A DNA stretch of 64,000 nt, taken from assembly GCA_905221605.1 (NCBI GenBank), contig CAJNDS010000407.1:1-64000 (forward strand), read 5' to 3'. Below are positions 26,540 to 37,730 of this stretch, one piece after another. Numbering within the stretch: the first letter of the stretch is position 1; each line of letters opens with the position of its first letter. Under the pieces are notes generated by a model that had not been told where the DNA came from, did not search any database, and was given only the letters and a program-made list of their open reading frames with translations. The stretch is from Symbiodinium natans (Eukaryota > Sar > Dinophyceae > Suessiales > Symbiodiniaceae). Both the position numbers and the translations under genes were made by a program.

Positions 26540-27229
26540 ACTCACGATATTCCACGTCTCACCGCTAAACACCCCAACGCCGCTTCGGGTCCAGGTGCGC
26601 GAGCACGGCAAGGAGACTCCAGCGAAGACGCCGGCCCCTGCCATGAAGATCTCTGCCGCTAGGCTTTATTCGGAAGAAGGCGTGGGATTGTGTAGTTCGC
26701 AGATGCAAGTGTGGTTCAACTTCAAAAAAGTTACACCGCGATGCAGCGCAGAAGCAACCATTGAACGGAAAACACTCAGGAAACATTCCGCAGAAAGCAG
26801 CGCTTCAAAGGAGCAGGTCAGGCCAGAAGGTGTCCGCCGGAGACACCACCTACGGGTCCAAAACTTCACAAGAATTTCCCAAGAGGGGGAAAAATGGATC
26901 TGGCCTCCACTACAAGATTGCCGAGGGTGATGACCTGGTAGAAGACGTATGTCCAGTAGTAGTACCTGGAAAAAACCAACGTCCCCTTGGACAACCCAAA
27001 AAAAAGCATGGGCCACATATGGGCCTGGCGACATGATCCCAGGCATACTGGATAATCGCCTGTTTCAGCACAGAGCTCGGAAGTGCAAGTGCAAAGTCAC
27101 TTCACCCACCTGCCCCGTAGGCTTCAAAAGAATGTTGTGGTTCTGGGTATACCTCGGAGAACCAAAAGCATTCCGCCCAAGCACGGCGCCCTTAATGGGA
27201 CCGAACGTATCTCCAATGATCTCAAGATG
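26540..27229 (-). CDS. Unassigned gene with strongly coding exons
   Basis: Exon 27110-27229 follows GGGCCAG and encodes IIGDTFGPIKGAVLGRNAFG then SPRYTQNHNILLKPTGQ, ending CAG|GTGGGT; it is exactly 40 codons. A later segment starting at 26965 follows TTTTTTCCAG and encodes YYYWTYVFYQVITLGNLVVE, a membrane-like helix. Another (about 26520-26660) reads IFMAGAGVFAGVSLPCSRTW then GVGVFSGETWNIVSL. All are on the minus strand and highly protein-like, so I think this is a real gene, but I cannot name the family. The phase between the first two is not matched, so an exon (perhaps about 27000-27065) probably lies between. Confidence 0.48.
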
Positions 27230-29810
27230 CTGGCCCAAGGAGGCCCAAGATGCTGAGAGTTCTAAGCATGCGGACGCATTGGAAGCTCGTTCTGTGACAT
27301 TCTGTCACGTGCGAACTTCCAAGCGGCAAGCGCAGGCAACAAGGGCTGATCAGCGTTGTAGGCCTTCTTATGACCAGTATCCCAGAAGGACATGCCATAC
27401 GAGATATACACGCACTAAGATGTTTCAGGAGCCATACATACAGCCGACAACCATAACAAAACCCGACCTCTTATGCTCTCATGTGGAAGGACACTTTACA
27501 TAGTATGCAATCTTGTGCATCCTCAGCATCGGAGGCCGTTGCGAGTGTCATGAGTTGTCTTGCAAGTAGATGAAGTAATGCAACAGTTGACGAATGGAAT
27601 AAAATCAAGGACAAGAGAACGGCCCCGGCACTAAGGCTGGTGCGCGAGAATGTGCATCACATCCGGATTCACGATGCCAGGAAGCTTCAACTCAAGCGGT
27701 GGCTTCTTGGCATACACGAGTCTATGCATTGTCTCGACAGCTGACATGGCTTACTTGTCACACGATCTCTGGCCTGCCGCACCTTCACCGGGACACTCTC
27801 CTTGTCTCGGACGATGCTAGCCTCCAATGAACCCCAAGACACCAAGCCGCAGAAAACCAAATTGAATTGAGAGAGATTTGGGAGCACCAGTCGCAAACAA
27901 TCACGCTGGACTCATGCCTCAGGCTGGAAGTCGAAAGCTCTCCTGGCAATTTGGTCGTTTCTCAAGATGCTGCTCATCCATAGTGTGTCGCGGAATGCGT
28001 GTACTTGGGGGCTGCTTCATGTCCAAGACAAAACATACCTGCCGTGTAGGAGAGGAGAAAATAAAATTCGCAGCTAAAAACCCACAATTTACCTGTGAAA
28101 CGCGTTAGCGCGCCTCTTCACGACAAGATAACGTGAAGGTCTTCTATAAGGCGTATGAGGTTGACGTTGAATTTTAACAGTCAACCAGCCAAAGTTGGTA
28201 TTAAATCCCATCCAACCCCAACATGTTTCAATGTAAGGAAGAGATTTTGGTTGAAGTTGAAGGGTTGAGGGTTGGGGTTGAAAGCTTGGGATCCTTCGGG
28301 CCTGCGTCTGGTGACGCTAGCGCCAGCAAACCCCTGTTTTCCAGCCCGAACACGCACCAAAACCATGCTGGTTGGCACGCGCCAGCACCGCGCTTCGCAG
28401 ATCATTCTCAGCATGGCTGACGCTACGCTGCGGTTTTTGCTTGAGCAGAGCCTGGACGCCATGGTTCTGGTGCCGCGATTCTTCCCGTACGTGGCCGTCC
28501 ATGGCACAATGCTAGCGTGCAGATCTTGGGGCCACATGCCTGCATGCATACCTTTGTCTCGGCCCAGGCATACCAACACTTCTAAGATTCATGCTAGCAC
28601 ACAGCCAGGGCTACGCTAGCGCCACAATGGGTTAAAGGGAGGTGTACTTGGGGGGGCGCCTCAAAACGAAGACATAAAGTTGACATAGATCATGGTTCGT
28701 GTGCCTTTCTATTAAACATCAACACATGCTTTTTGAGAACTCACCATTTAGCCAAGCATCCACTTCCCACACTATTGAACTTTCTTGAGGCTATACATGT
28801 GTACACCAGCGTGATGAAATGAGTAGGCATGCGCTGCTACGTCATCACATAGCTGACACTTTCTAATCTACACACGGACAGAGGAAACATGGGACACATC
28901 AAGGTAGAATTGTACAATTACTAGAACCTGGCAGCCCATCGCATCGGGCACTTGTCGGAACAGTCTCATCCACCCTTCTGCCCTTGTCTCGCATCTTCTT
29001 CCCCGATCAACTGTGCCGGCACTACGCGGGGGCATTCAGCATGTTCGACACGTTCTGCGAGCCAAACAGCTGATTGCCTCAGCGGCCCCATCCGAAGCCT
29101 TACCGTCTTTGCAAGCTTGCAGCTGGCATTGTAGTTGCCTCGTCTTTGGCGCCACCACAGCAAGGACTGCAACAGCTGAGACGGCAGAGAAACGCCAGAG
29201 ATAGCAGAGATAGTAGAGACAGTTGGGGAGCTGCGCCCTTCACTGCTGCAACCTCCCAGCTACTCGTGCCTCCAGCATCCTGGCGCGCTTGCTGAAGGTG
29301 CCGCGCTTCCTGTGCCGTGTTCGTGGATGATCTAGAGAGAGCATTGCCAAATCATCAATACACGGAGCTTGGTCTCAGGTTCGTGCGCGTAGATGCTGAG
29401 CCCACCCGGACAAAGCAGCGAGTGCCAAGGCGCTGCCTAAGCTCGCGCATCGTCCCGCTTTTCAGGCACTCCGGAGTTGATCACCAAGGTCGGGTCCCCA
29501 GTCTCCCTTAGGTCTGTCGCACACATTCTTCTTTTTGAGCCATGCTGTAAGCAGGACTGGGATTGTCTGACATGCAACACTTTTTCTTAATTCAGCCTAG
29601 CATCTGGTCCCACTCCCAAGTCCTTGCAGACTCGTACCGGCACCTGATGGACGGGTGACAGGAGCATCAACTCCTTGGGAATACCGATGCAACACAGGAC
29701 TTAAGGAATCTTCAGGACGTCACACCATCTGCACGCCCGAGGGCAACCTCGCTCGCCTGCAGCACGTCATCCGCGAAATCATCTGCTCACTTGGGCGCCC
29801 AGAGAATGCC
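27230..29810. other. Mostly non-coding, weak exon candidates
   Basis: No gene is supported. A 200-codon plus frame at 26949-27503 is antisense to the exon above and is rejected. Weak minus candidates are about 28330-28560 (SVASAMLRMICEARCWRVP) and 28966-29130 (QSAVWLAERVEHAECPRVV). A TTGAAGTTGAAGGGTTGAGGGTTGGGG-like degenerate stretch lies at 28250-28285. The stretch 28620-28950 shows nothing. Confidence 0.4.
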
Positions 29811-30479
29811 TTTGAATGCGTGCCTGGGAATTGGATTGTAGTTGCTGTTCTGAGCCTCTGGTCGCACGGTGAGCACATCGAGAATTACCTGCATCACAGA
29901 GTCTCACGGAACGCTCTGCTTCTTCACCATAGCTCAGCTGTGACCTCCCCAGCTCCATCGGACCAATGCATGATCTCCATCCAGTGGCGGGTTGAAGAGA
30001 CCTGAGCAGCCACGCCAGGGTACCACAGCAACTGTCTCAAAGATCCCCTCTTTTCGGAGATCTCTGAGGCATTCGCGAGGTCCGTCTCCGCCTGCTTCAC
30101 CAAGGCCTTGCAAACAGCCCACACTTTGCCTGGTTTAGTGACAAAAAAGTCGTCCATGTCCATGCATGTCTATACCAGCTCTTCTTGGGGCCGGCCTCCG
30201 TCCACTCAGGGTGCACCCTGTTCTTGCCCTTGTCGTGCATGATTTCGGGCCTCGAACTGACTTAGTTTCTCTCTCTCGACCCTTGAAGTTCCGGGTGACA
30301 ATGGCGATTGACTGAGGAGCCAAGCGCCACGGAGGCACAGAGCTTGCTCACCTGGCAATGAGGCCAGAAGGAAAATGCACTAGAGTGCCTGCAGCGACTG
30401 CAGCGTATAGCAGCAGGCCAGGCTGGCCACAAGCAGATCCTCGAAAGATCTCTCCATGAGGATGAACAGCTTGTCAAAC
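29811..30479 (-). CDS. Unassigned gene, four candidate exons
   Basis: Exon Q1 (30389-30479) follows CTCAGCCCAG and encodes FDKLFILMERSFEDLLVASL then ACCYTLQSLQ, ending CTGCAG|GCACTC (GC donor). Q2 (30176 to about 30245) encodes HDKGKNRVHPEWTEAGPKKS and ends at a GTATAG donor. Q3 (about 30030-30135) encodes KVWAVCKALVKQAETDLANA then SEISEKR. Q4 (about 29811-29860) follows GCTCAG and encodes NSNYNPIPRHAFKGILWAPK, ending AA|GTGAGC. All four are strongly protein-like and consecutive. I do not recognise the family and could not match every phase, so missing exons are possible. Confidence 0.5.
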
Positions 30480-31689
30480 CTGGGCTGAGCCCCTGTCAAC
30501 ATGCAGTGGACAAAACGGAAAGTCATGGCCCGCGCCTGTATCGGCCAGCCTCAACCTCACCAAGCACGTTAGTGGCGTCTGGGGCGGTTGGCATCGCTAT
30601 TCGTTCTTCAGGAGCTGGCGGCAGTGATCACCGGAGTGGCGCCCTTGTCGTCAAGTGCCTACTGACCGGTGCTGAAGTGGCCGAAGTGCTGATACTATCT
30701 TCGGATCAAATTGGGACGCGAACGTCAAAACATAGCAATCGGAGGACAGAGCGAGTGTCAGGTTATTTGGAGCATTCAGCATCGCCTCGCACTTTGTCTG
30801 CTTTCATGAAGCATGTCGCACATATCGAGGAAATATCTACTCAGCAAGCTTCCTTTTGCTTTTTGAGCTTTTGGAAGAAGAGAGCAATGGATCTCACGCT
30901 GAATGTATGGAGTGCGGAGATATTAGCCAGTTGAAGCGAAAACTTGAATAGCCACCTTGCATGCCGAAAGGATGAAACACTGTTTTCTTAGTTCAAGTGC
31001 GTGGCTTCGCACAAACTGAGACCTTCATACATGATTAGCAGTTACATTGAATTCACAGGGTGAGGCCGGGTCAGGAAAATCAAGCACATAACTAGAACTA
31101 GCTGCATGTTGCTGAGTGTTAGGTTTTGGTTAGGTTCTTGCGAGTGTTGTAGTTTGGCAGAGAGCGGTAGAACCCTCATCCTCAAACCCTAAAAGCTTTG
31201 GGCGGATTTTGGCCCCATTGACTTAGGCATGTGCATTAACGGGCCTGGAGAACCAAGAGCCAAGATTCCTGCACAAGTGTTGGGGTGAAGCGAAGTCATA
31301 TCTCGCTTGGTTGTGTTGTGGCGTGTATGCCTTTTTTTGATGTTGAGTTTGGAGAAATCTGAGAAAGACCAAGAGGCCATGTCCCTCATTGCTCCCCGAG
31401 ATTCCCATGTGGGATCTGGGATCTCGGGCAAGGTTGAGATTCAATCTTACAATATCTTACAATCTCCCTCTCAGTAGCTCACAGGATTAACCTAAGACCT
31501 GCCACTGTGATGAACGCGGTCCAGCAGATGAGTCTTCTGTTTGTTGGGGTGTCTTCTCTTTTCTGGGCATTGAGGAGTCAATGAGGAGGGCATTTTCGTA
31601 AGGCATGTCTTCACGTTTCATGGTCAAGCCAATCCAACCAAGGTCACGGCATGTCACGGCACATCCCGGCAACCGCCCTGGCAACCCGC
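30480..31689. other. No supported gene
   Basis: A 142-codon plus frame at 30506-30934 has no motif and runs against the local direction. An AACCCTAAA phrase lies at 31184. The 3' end of the ankyrin gene must be near 31490-31689, but I could not define its last exon or a stop. Confidence 0.38.
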
Positions 31690-32782
31690 CTTCAGATTGG
31701 CGCCGTGGTTTTTCAGGAACTGCGACAGCCTGCGCACTCGGCACGTCGATGGACCAGAGATGCCCTTCATTGCTCCTCCCTTCTGTCCACGCGCCTAATA
31801 TGGCCAGAGCGGGCTGCGTAGTGGAGCGGGGTCTTCTTCTGGGCAAGACGCAGTATGCCAAGACAAGGCATTGGCCACTAAACCTCCACGAAGTCGCCTT
31901 CAAGTTCGTGGCGTTGACATCCGCTTTCTTCATCAGCAACAAACGGGCTGCATTCTTCTGGCTGTACAGCACTGCCTTGGGCTTGGATGCTTGCCCAAAG
32001 TGATCAAGAGAATCGAAGGGCCTCGTGCAGAGCGCAGTAGTTGTTTTCTTGCTTCACCCTGCTGTAGGCCTGTCGCGACACTTGCAGGGTATTGTACAGG
32101 TAAGCAAGCATCTTCCTCTTCGACAAACATGGCGGTGGACGTGCACATCTGCCCGATATCTCAAGAGCAAGTCCATGTGGCCTGGTGACTGAACATGGTC
32201 GAACTTCAGCGCATCCGCACATCTTTTCATGGCATGAGGCTTCCCGACTCTGACGCATCAGTTCCTGGGTACCTGGCCCACAAAGCCTCTGGCAGCAGAA
32301 AGGTGCAAGGCCTGCGCGCTGTCGCAGCTCTGGGTGTGGTACCACACCACGCAATCCGGCTTGCAACTGCGGAATGCCTGAGCAGAACCAGGATCACCAC
32401 GGGATCGGAAGTGGCACTCCTGAAGATTCGCATTGCTGATGGCCTAAACCGCATCGCACAACTCTTGGAGCGATCCATCCCTTCCTGAGATGGGTCAGCT
32501 CTTCTATGTAGGAGCTGATGGAGAAGAGCCTCACCACGCCTCAGCGTTGGACAAGACTGACTAGTCACAACGGCATCAAGAGGATTCATAGAACTGCAAA
32601 ATGTAACCTGAGCCTTTCTGGCACTTCCCAACAAGGCACACATTCCAAAGTAAACACGGCGAATCACATATTCACATTCCCAGGCTTCCGAGCTGATGAA
32701 GCGCGGCCACATGCAGCGCAGTGCCATCCTGAGGTCGCTGTGGACTTCGAAGGGACTCCGTAGCAGCGTAACACCGGCCTGG

Positions 32783-32868
<86 letters not shown>

Positions 32869-33060
32869 CAGAAAAAGGGCAGAGACTCGGTTCCGTGCAC
32901 ACTCGCGAATCTTGTAGCCAAACTTGAATCTCGCCTGGATGGCAAGGCTTTGGGATCCAAAAGGCCACATCTGCAAAAGTACAGCCTCTCGTGAGAAGAG
33001 CAGCTCGATCTTGCAAGCGTCTGTTGCAGTTCCTGGCCATCTTGAACAGCCCTTCAGCCG
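31690..33060 (-). CDS. Ankyrin-repeat protein, many small exons
   Basis: Ankyrin repeats are protein-binding helical repeats. Exons with the pattern: about 32690-32728 (DGTALHVAALHQL); about 32475-32530 (LLHQLLHRRADPSQ); about 32273-32311 (ALHLSAARGFV) joining via a GC-type donor to 32141-32181 (HMDLLLRYRADVH); 32020-32069 (VKQENNYCALHEAL); 31898-31981 (QKNAARLLLMKKADVNATN), ending AAG|GCGACT; 31795-31838 (KKTPLHYAARSGHI), ending AG|GCGCGT; 31690-31729 (LSQFLKNHGANLK), ending AAG|GCGGGT. The last three joins are in perfect phase and rebuild canonical TPLHYAARSGH units. An upstream segment (about 32900-33060) encoding RLQDRAALLTRGCTFADVAF may be a further exon. Both ends of the gene are undefined. 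Partner unknown. Confidence 0.78.
32784..32866. repeat. (CA)n microsatellite, about 83 bp
   Basis: An uninterrupted run of CA dinucleotides (TG on the sense strand) lies just upstream of an ankyrin exon at 32690-32728, so it is probably intronic. Length variation between strains is expected. Confidence 0.97.
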
Positions 33061-34026
33061 TCCAAGACCGGTTTACGGGTCCATCTCCGTAAAGCTGTGG
33101 ATGAGGGAAGAGACCGTAAAAGGATATAAAAGGCCACGTCCGGCCTAGCTGCCGCATCGTCCTCCGCAGCGTGTCCAGACCGTGGCGGCCCCAGTGGCCA
33201 TCAACCTCATGGGAAGGAAAACTCGTCTCTGGAACCCATGGGGGGCTTCGAGACATTGAGTTTTGGGTTTCCATGAGGTCCCTGAGCCCTAAGCCGACCT
33301 GAGACGGATGACTCCTTTGTCCGTGGGGCTCAAGTAGGTCTCAAGTATCCCGAGAGGCTCCACTTTGGTCACCTCCAAGGAGGGCAAAAAGCATTCGCTC
33401 ACTAGTCTTACAGAAGGGCTTCTGAAAGTTCCCTTGTTTTGGACGCAGAAACAGCCAGCAGGCTATTTGCTAATGATTCCTCAAGCATCCTCGAGCATGG
33501 CCCATACGAGGGGCATCACGGCTGAGCTCTAACATCCAAATCCCTCCGGTCTCGTACGGTATCCTGTATGAATGTAGAGGAACGCTCAGAATAGCCTCGA
33601 AGGCTGCTTTGCTCTTCTGTGCCGACTGGAGTGCCCCAAAAGGCTTCCAAGCATTTTGAGGTGTCCTTGCCTCCGAAAAAAAGCGGGTCTAGCGACAAGT
33701 GGCAAACAAACTTGTGGATCCTCATGACCTTGTGTGTGCATGTGCGCGCGTGCTTCTCTTCATTTGCACGAGGCGCATGGTGGGACTTCGGCCGAGGCGG
33801 GGATGGAGTTGAGCTAGAATGGCACACCTTAACAGCCTCAGGTCTTGTCTGAGTCTTTTGGTGATGACACCGTGCTGCAAAACAACAACCATGAGTGAGT
33901 TGATATGGTACTTGTACCAATGGACGCGGCGTATTCAGGAAGGTAGAGTAAGGCAGCACAAGTGATGGAAATAAGTAGACGCATGGTCAGACATCATGTT
34001 TCCGAGCGCGGTTTCAAGATCGGATG
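33061..34026. other. No supported gene
   Basis: A minus frame at 33516-33959 is open for 147 codons, with a Pro/Ser-rich part, but has no motif or splice evidence. The upstream end of the ankyrin gene may lie here. Nothing else is visible. Confidence 0.38.
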
Positions 34027-34374
34027 CTACAAACCAAAACCGTGCATACACATGGTTCCTAAAGGTTTCCAAGGCATGGTCTGAGAATGTTTCCGAATGT
34101 TAAAACCCCATGTAAGCTGGACGCCGTGCTTGTCCCAGGGGATGTTGTAATCTCCGTGTGTCGCAGTGCTGGGACCTTTTAACAAATGAATTTGCTCCAA
34201 GTCAGTGCCGGAAATGTGAAACCTGTAGCACACAGAGGTTGCAACATCCATGTTTTCATGCTGCGAAGGGTGGATTTGACTCCCATCAGTCAGCTCAAAT
34301 TCACATTTCAGAGAATTACACAGCATCCGCGGCTGAAGACTACACATCAAAAACCCCAACGCACATCCTGCCAA
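34027..34374 (-). CDS. Candidate exon, unknown protein
   Basis: The minus frame, open for 115 codons, includes LKCEFELTDGSQIHPSQHEN and VCYRFHISGTDLEQIHLLKG, which look like beta-sheet segments of a folded domain. The opposite strand is also open across this interval (34186-34533, with a hydrophobic end, IGCALGVYLGIRVCLYNIQA), so strand choice is not certain. I prefer minus because it matches the local direction. Confidence 0.33.
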   Translation of the reverse strand: MAGCALGFLMCSLQPRMLCNSLKCEFELTDGSQIHPSQHENMDVATSVCYRFHISGTDLEQIHLLKGPSTATHGDYNIPWDKHGVQLTWGFNIRKHSQTMPWKPLGTMCMHGFGL

Positions 34375-35390
34375 TGCGATCTCAATGCGATCCGGGGAGT
34401 CGTGCAGCCACCCCCGGCCATTGTGGGAAACTCTTTTTTTTGCATAGGCTGTGCGCTCGGCGTCTACTTGGGGATTCGTGTTTGTCTTTACAACATTCAG
34501 GCCAAGATCGTGCGTTTCGTTGATGATAGGTAATAAATAGAGTAGCTAGAGAGCGCCGGGGGGTAGAAATGCGAATCGAGGAGGGTTCACATTCGGAATG
34601 CAAGCTATGTGCAGCTACCTTTTTTCGGAACGAGTCGTTGAAAACATGTGCTTAAAAGCATCAGTGTCTGCCAGGCATCGGGAGTTTCGAGCTCTCTAAC
34701 ACGCTGACAACGATGTGCAGCGTCTAGGTTGGGGTTTAGCATGTTTCGATGTGCATGCTAGCCACTGTAGTGCAATTCTGTCCACTGAAACCTCAGCTGA
34801 ACCCGCACACACTCGAAACTTAGACACTGCTGTCCAACGTGAAAGCGATGCATTGTGCTCGCTTCGTAAAAGCCTACGCCTAAGCCTACGCCTAGGCCCA
34901 CGCCGAGCAGATGGCCGCTTAAGTTTCGGGACATGTGCCGAAGTCGAGGACAGCGGTGCAAAAAGAAAACGCGTCGCTTTTCACGGGTCAGAGTAGGTAA
35001 AGAAGGGCCTCGGCACGATCTGGGATGCTGCTTGCCATGCTCGGCGTCACCTGGCATCAAGATGCATCAAGAAGAGTTCTTGTCCCTGCACATGGCAGAT
35101 GATGGATTACTGAGGCATCGTCAGGGACGCCCCCCAAGTGGATTCCTGAGCAGCAGAGTTGCCTTGCTACGAACTGCAAAGAGTGGGAGGAAAAAATACA
35201 CAAGGCATCGTCGGGCCCGGGCCGAGCTCCTTCCTGGGTGCGAGGATCAGCGAGACAGGAATCCAGGCCTGGGCTCCAAAGGCCCCCAAATGGTGGGGAG
35301 GGGGGAAGGATGGGGGCTATAACGGTGACAAGGGGTGTTAAAGTTGCAAAGGTGGCAAAGGATAGACATGATACACGAGATTTGAGTCAC
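34375..35390. other. No supported gene
   Basis: Overlapping frames on both strands have no recognisable motif. A short imperfect tandem of AAGCCTACGCCT-type units lies at 34870-34902. The G-rich run at 35289-35318 introduces the repeat cluster that follows. Confidence 0.38.
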
Positions 35391-35895
35391 AGAAAGCATA
35401 AGGTTAAAGGGGTAAGGGTGTAACAGAAACCAAAAGCGGGTGTAACGGAAACCAACCCGAAAACATCCCGAAAACACCCCGAAAATATAACAGAAACCAA
35501 GCAAAAATGCAACGGAAACTACGCCCCAAAACCTGGAAACCATGCGCAGGTGTAGCACCCAGCCCTCATTGGGGTTGAGGTTTGAGGGGTTCAGCGTCTA
35601 GGGTTTCGAGTTTAGTTTTCCGTGTTGAGGGTTGCGGGGTTTAGGGTCTAGGGTTTCGGGTTTAGTTTCCGTGGTTTCTGTTACATTTCTTTTTGGTTTC
35701 CGTCACAGGTCTGTCTGGTTTCTGCCCCAATCCTTTCTCCGCCTTTCATCTCTCTGTTGGGGCAGTTGCTTTCTGTTACGTCCCGCAAGTGTTTTTTAAC
35801 GGTCCCAGGTTGGTTTCGGTTACACCCTCCTGTTGTTTCTGTTTCGGTTTTGGGGAGATAGTTTCCGTTACAGCCCGCCAGTTTCCGTAACAGAC
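35390..35895. repeat. Inverted cluster of GGTTTCYGTTACA motifs
   Basis: A 12-13 base motif recurs about ten times with small changes. At about 35418-35520 it reads TGTAACAGAAACC or TGTAACGGAAACC. At about 35660-35890 the complement appears (GGTTTCTGTTACA, GGTTTCCGTCACA, GGTTTCGGTTACA, GTTTCCGTTACAG). Between the two arms lies a telomere-like GGGTTTAGGGTCTAGGG stretch. Unit spacing is irregular, so this is a dispersed motif cluster rather than a simple tandem. I do not recognise it as a known element. Confidence 0.75.
35575..35665. repeat. Telomere-like centre of the motif cluster
   Basis: Degenerate GGGTTTAGGG, GTCTAGGGTTTCGGG and GGGTTTCGAG units, related to TTTAGGG, fill the gap between the two arms of the GGTTTCYGTTACA cluster. 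Confidence 0.65.
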
Positions 35896-35947
35896 TTTAC
35901 TCAAGGTCAAAGACATCGTGAAAGTTCTAAGGGCCAAAACAAACGTT

Positions 35948-36480
35948 CTATTGCGCCTGTCTTACGGGCCCTAGCATCGAACAACTCCACCACTGGAAAC
36001 GCCTAGACCATGAGATGATCTGAGGCTGTGCACCAAGAGATTCTCGGCATCTTCCTGCGACTCGACGCAACCGTTCAACAGCAGTATGGTACATCCTGTT
36101 TCTAGTCACAGCATTCATATACATGCTCTTCATGTTGGCACGTCTTTGACCAGGGCGGTCCTCCTGAGCCTTGTGGAATTGCTGGTTTAGCAAGTCCTGG
36201 AGAACGTGCCGCTGTGAATCTCACCATCAGATTGGCACGTGGCGCTCCTCCTCGTGCGCATTCAGTGGCTTCACCTCCTCCTTGCGTAACTCGAGCTCCT
36301 CCTCCTCCTCCTCCTGAATGTGGGAGCTTGGTGATTTCTCTTCAGCTGATGCAACTTTTGCATACATTGAGCCTCATCGGCAGAGTTTGAAAGTCGCGAC
36401 ATTCGTGTGCCCCAGCTGTCAGTGCCTCAACTTGTCTCTGCGTAAAAGCAAAGATCAAGCGCAAGATCAAGCAAAGCTTT
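35948..36480 (-). CDS. Coiled-coil / charged protein, three exons
   Basis: In order on the minus strand: about 36350-36420, LSNSADEAQCMQKLHQLKRN; about 36240-36330, EEEEEELELRKEEVKPLNAH, a Glu-rich segment encoded by a GAG run; and about 35960-36215, RHVLQDLLNQQFHKAQEDRP then MKSMYMNAVTRNRMYHTAVE and RLRRVAGRCRE. These are strongly protein-like and amphipathic. The short gaps between frames suggest introns or frame breaks that I could not resolve, so the gene could also be degenerate. Function unknown. Confidence 0.48.
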
Positions 36481-37730
36481 CTTGAACACAGGCAGGAGAC
36501 CCATGTCGCCCGCGTTTGTGGAACCAGTGAGCCTCGCACACTCGCATCAAAGCACAACACCCTCACGCTGGTTGTCATCGGTTGTCATCAACATGGTGGC
36601 TACATCGCCTGCTTCCTGCCACGACTAAGTGACTAGGGACCTGACTTTTTACTCGGGGAAGGTCTGGAGGACAGGTTTCGTCGGTCCTTCTCACCCAGGA
36701 GTGCAGGTAGTTGACAGGTAGTTGACAAGTAGTTGACAGGTAGTTGACAGGTAGTTGACAGGTAGCTGACAGGTAGTTGAGAGAGGAGCGTTGTGGCAGC
36801 CACGGTCCGATTTAAAGCTCGTGGTGCGGCCCCCCGGCGTTCTCGGCAGGCCTGGCTGGATGCGGCTTCTCCGCTCGACCCTCTGCAGCAACACGGAGGT
36901 CGAGAGGCCTGTCTTGTTTCTGTCAATCTGCCCAGGCAAGTAGTCGAAGGTGACTCGACAGTCCTGTCACATTCTCTAGGAGGTGCAGCATTGGGGAGCT
37001 GCACTGGAGGCTTGTTGGGGGAAGCTCCTGCTTCGACATGTGGCTGCCATACTCGCGCATTGGGGCAGAGCAGCACGACTGTTGTGGATTATGGCCACCA
37101 GGACCGGCTTGTGAAAGCTGCTTCGGTTGCGTGATGTAATTCTCTACCTATTGATGTTACCCAGAACCAAGTAGACTGCATCGCACAGCTCCTTGGCTTA
37201 GCCCTCATAAGGCTGATTGTTGGCTGTTGCTCCTTCCACCGCGGCTGTTTACGCGCGCAAGGTGGTCTGCGAGGGGCGGCTGCAAGATCTTCGAGGTCAA
37301 GCGTTCAGTTTCACCGAGCCGCTGCCCATCGATGCAGTCTCGGAAGGCAAGGCATGGTTTACCAGCTGCGGTTCTTCGGGAATCGAGGTGGTGAGAGCAG
37401 GGTGGCTCATGTCACCCTCACCCTCGCGTACATTAACTGACGCTGAAGCTGGCGCTGCTGGTGGCGCATCGCTCTTCCAGCATCTTCTTTTTGCAGAGCT
37501 CAACAAGCTCTGGCTGTCTGGGTGAAACTTCAAGGCACAGGTCATAGGTCATAGGATCTGCCAGCCTCTCTCGATCAATCGCCACTAAACAGTAGATGCA
37601 CATGGATGCGAAACACTGATCTCGGCAAGGTTTTAAAGACTGGCCAAATGAACAGAAGGAAACAAAGCTCTGGGGCGCGGCAGTGCCTGTGGCTTGGACA
37701 TCCTTGGACTCTACATCTTCATTGTGGGCC
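36481..37730. other. Ambiguous stretch with tandem repeat
   Basis: Both strands are open over 36793-37130 and 37217-37560. On the plus strand, 37217-37525 includes VCEGRLQDLRGQAFSFTEPL. On the minus strand, 37433-37570 includes DPMTYDLCLEVSPRQPELVE then LCKKKMLEERC before a stop. The minus segment could be a late exon of the PDZ gene or of the next gene. I cannot decide the strand. Confidence 0.33.
36703..36782. repeat. 11-mer tandem repeat (CAGGTAGTTGA)n
   Basis: Seven near-perfect copies of CAGGTAGTTGA with variants CAAGTAGTTGA and CAGGTAGCTGA. On the plus strand each unit contains AGGTAG, a donor-like phrase. Confidence 0.95.

Noticed and set aside
26761-27036. 91-codon plus-strand frame with protein-like composition
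   Set aside because: Antisense to a strongly coding minus-strand gene with good splice sites.
32664-32917. Cys/Val or Thr/His repeat proteins over the CA microsatellite
   Set aside because: Simple-repeat translation in an ankyrin gene intron.
37297-37560. ALKFHPD phrase resembling a J-domain (DnaJ) helix
   Set aside because: The HPD-like string stands alone; the rest of the J-domain is absent and the frame is Pro/Ala/Ser-rich.
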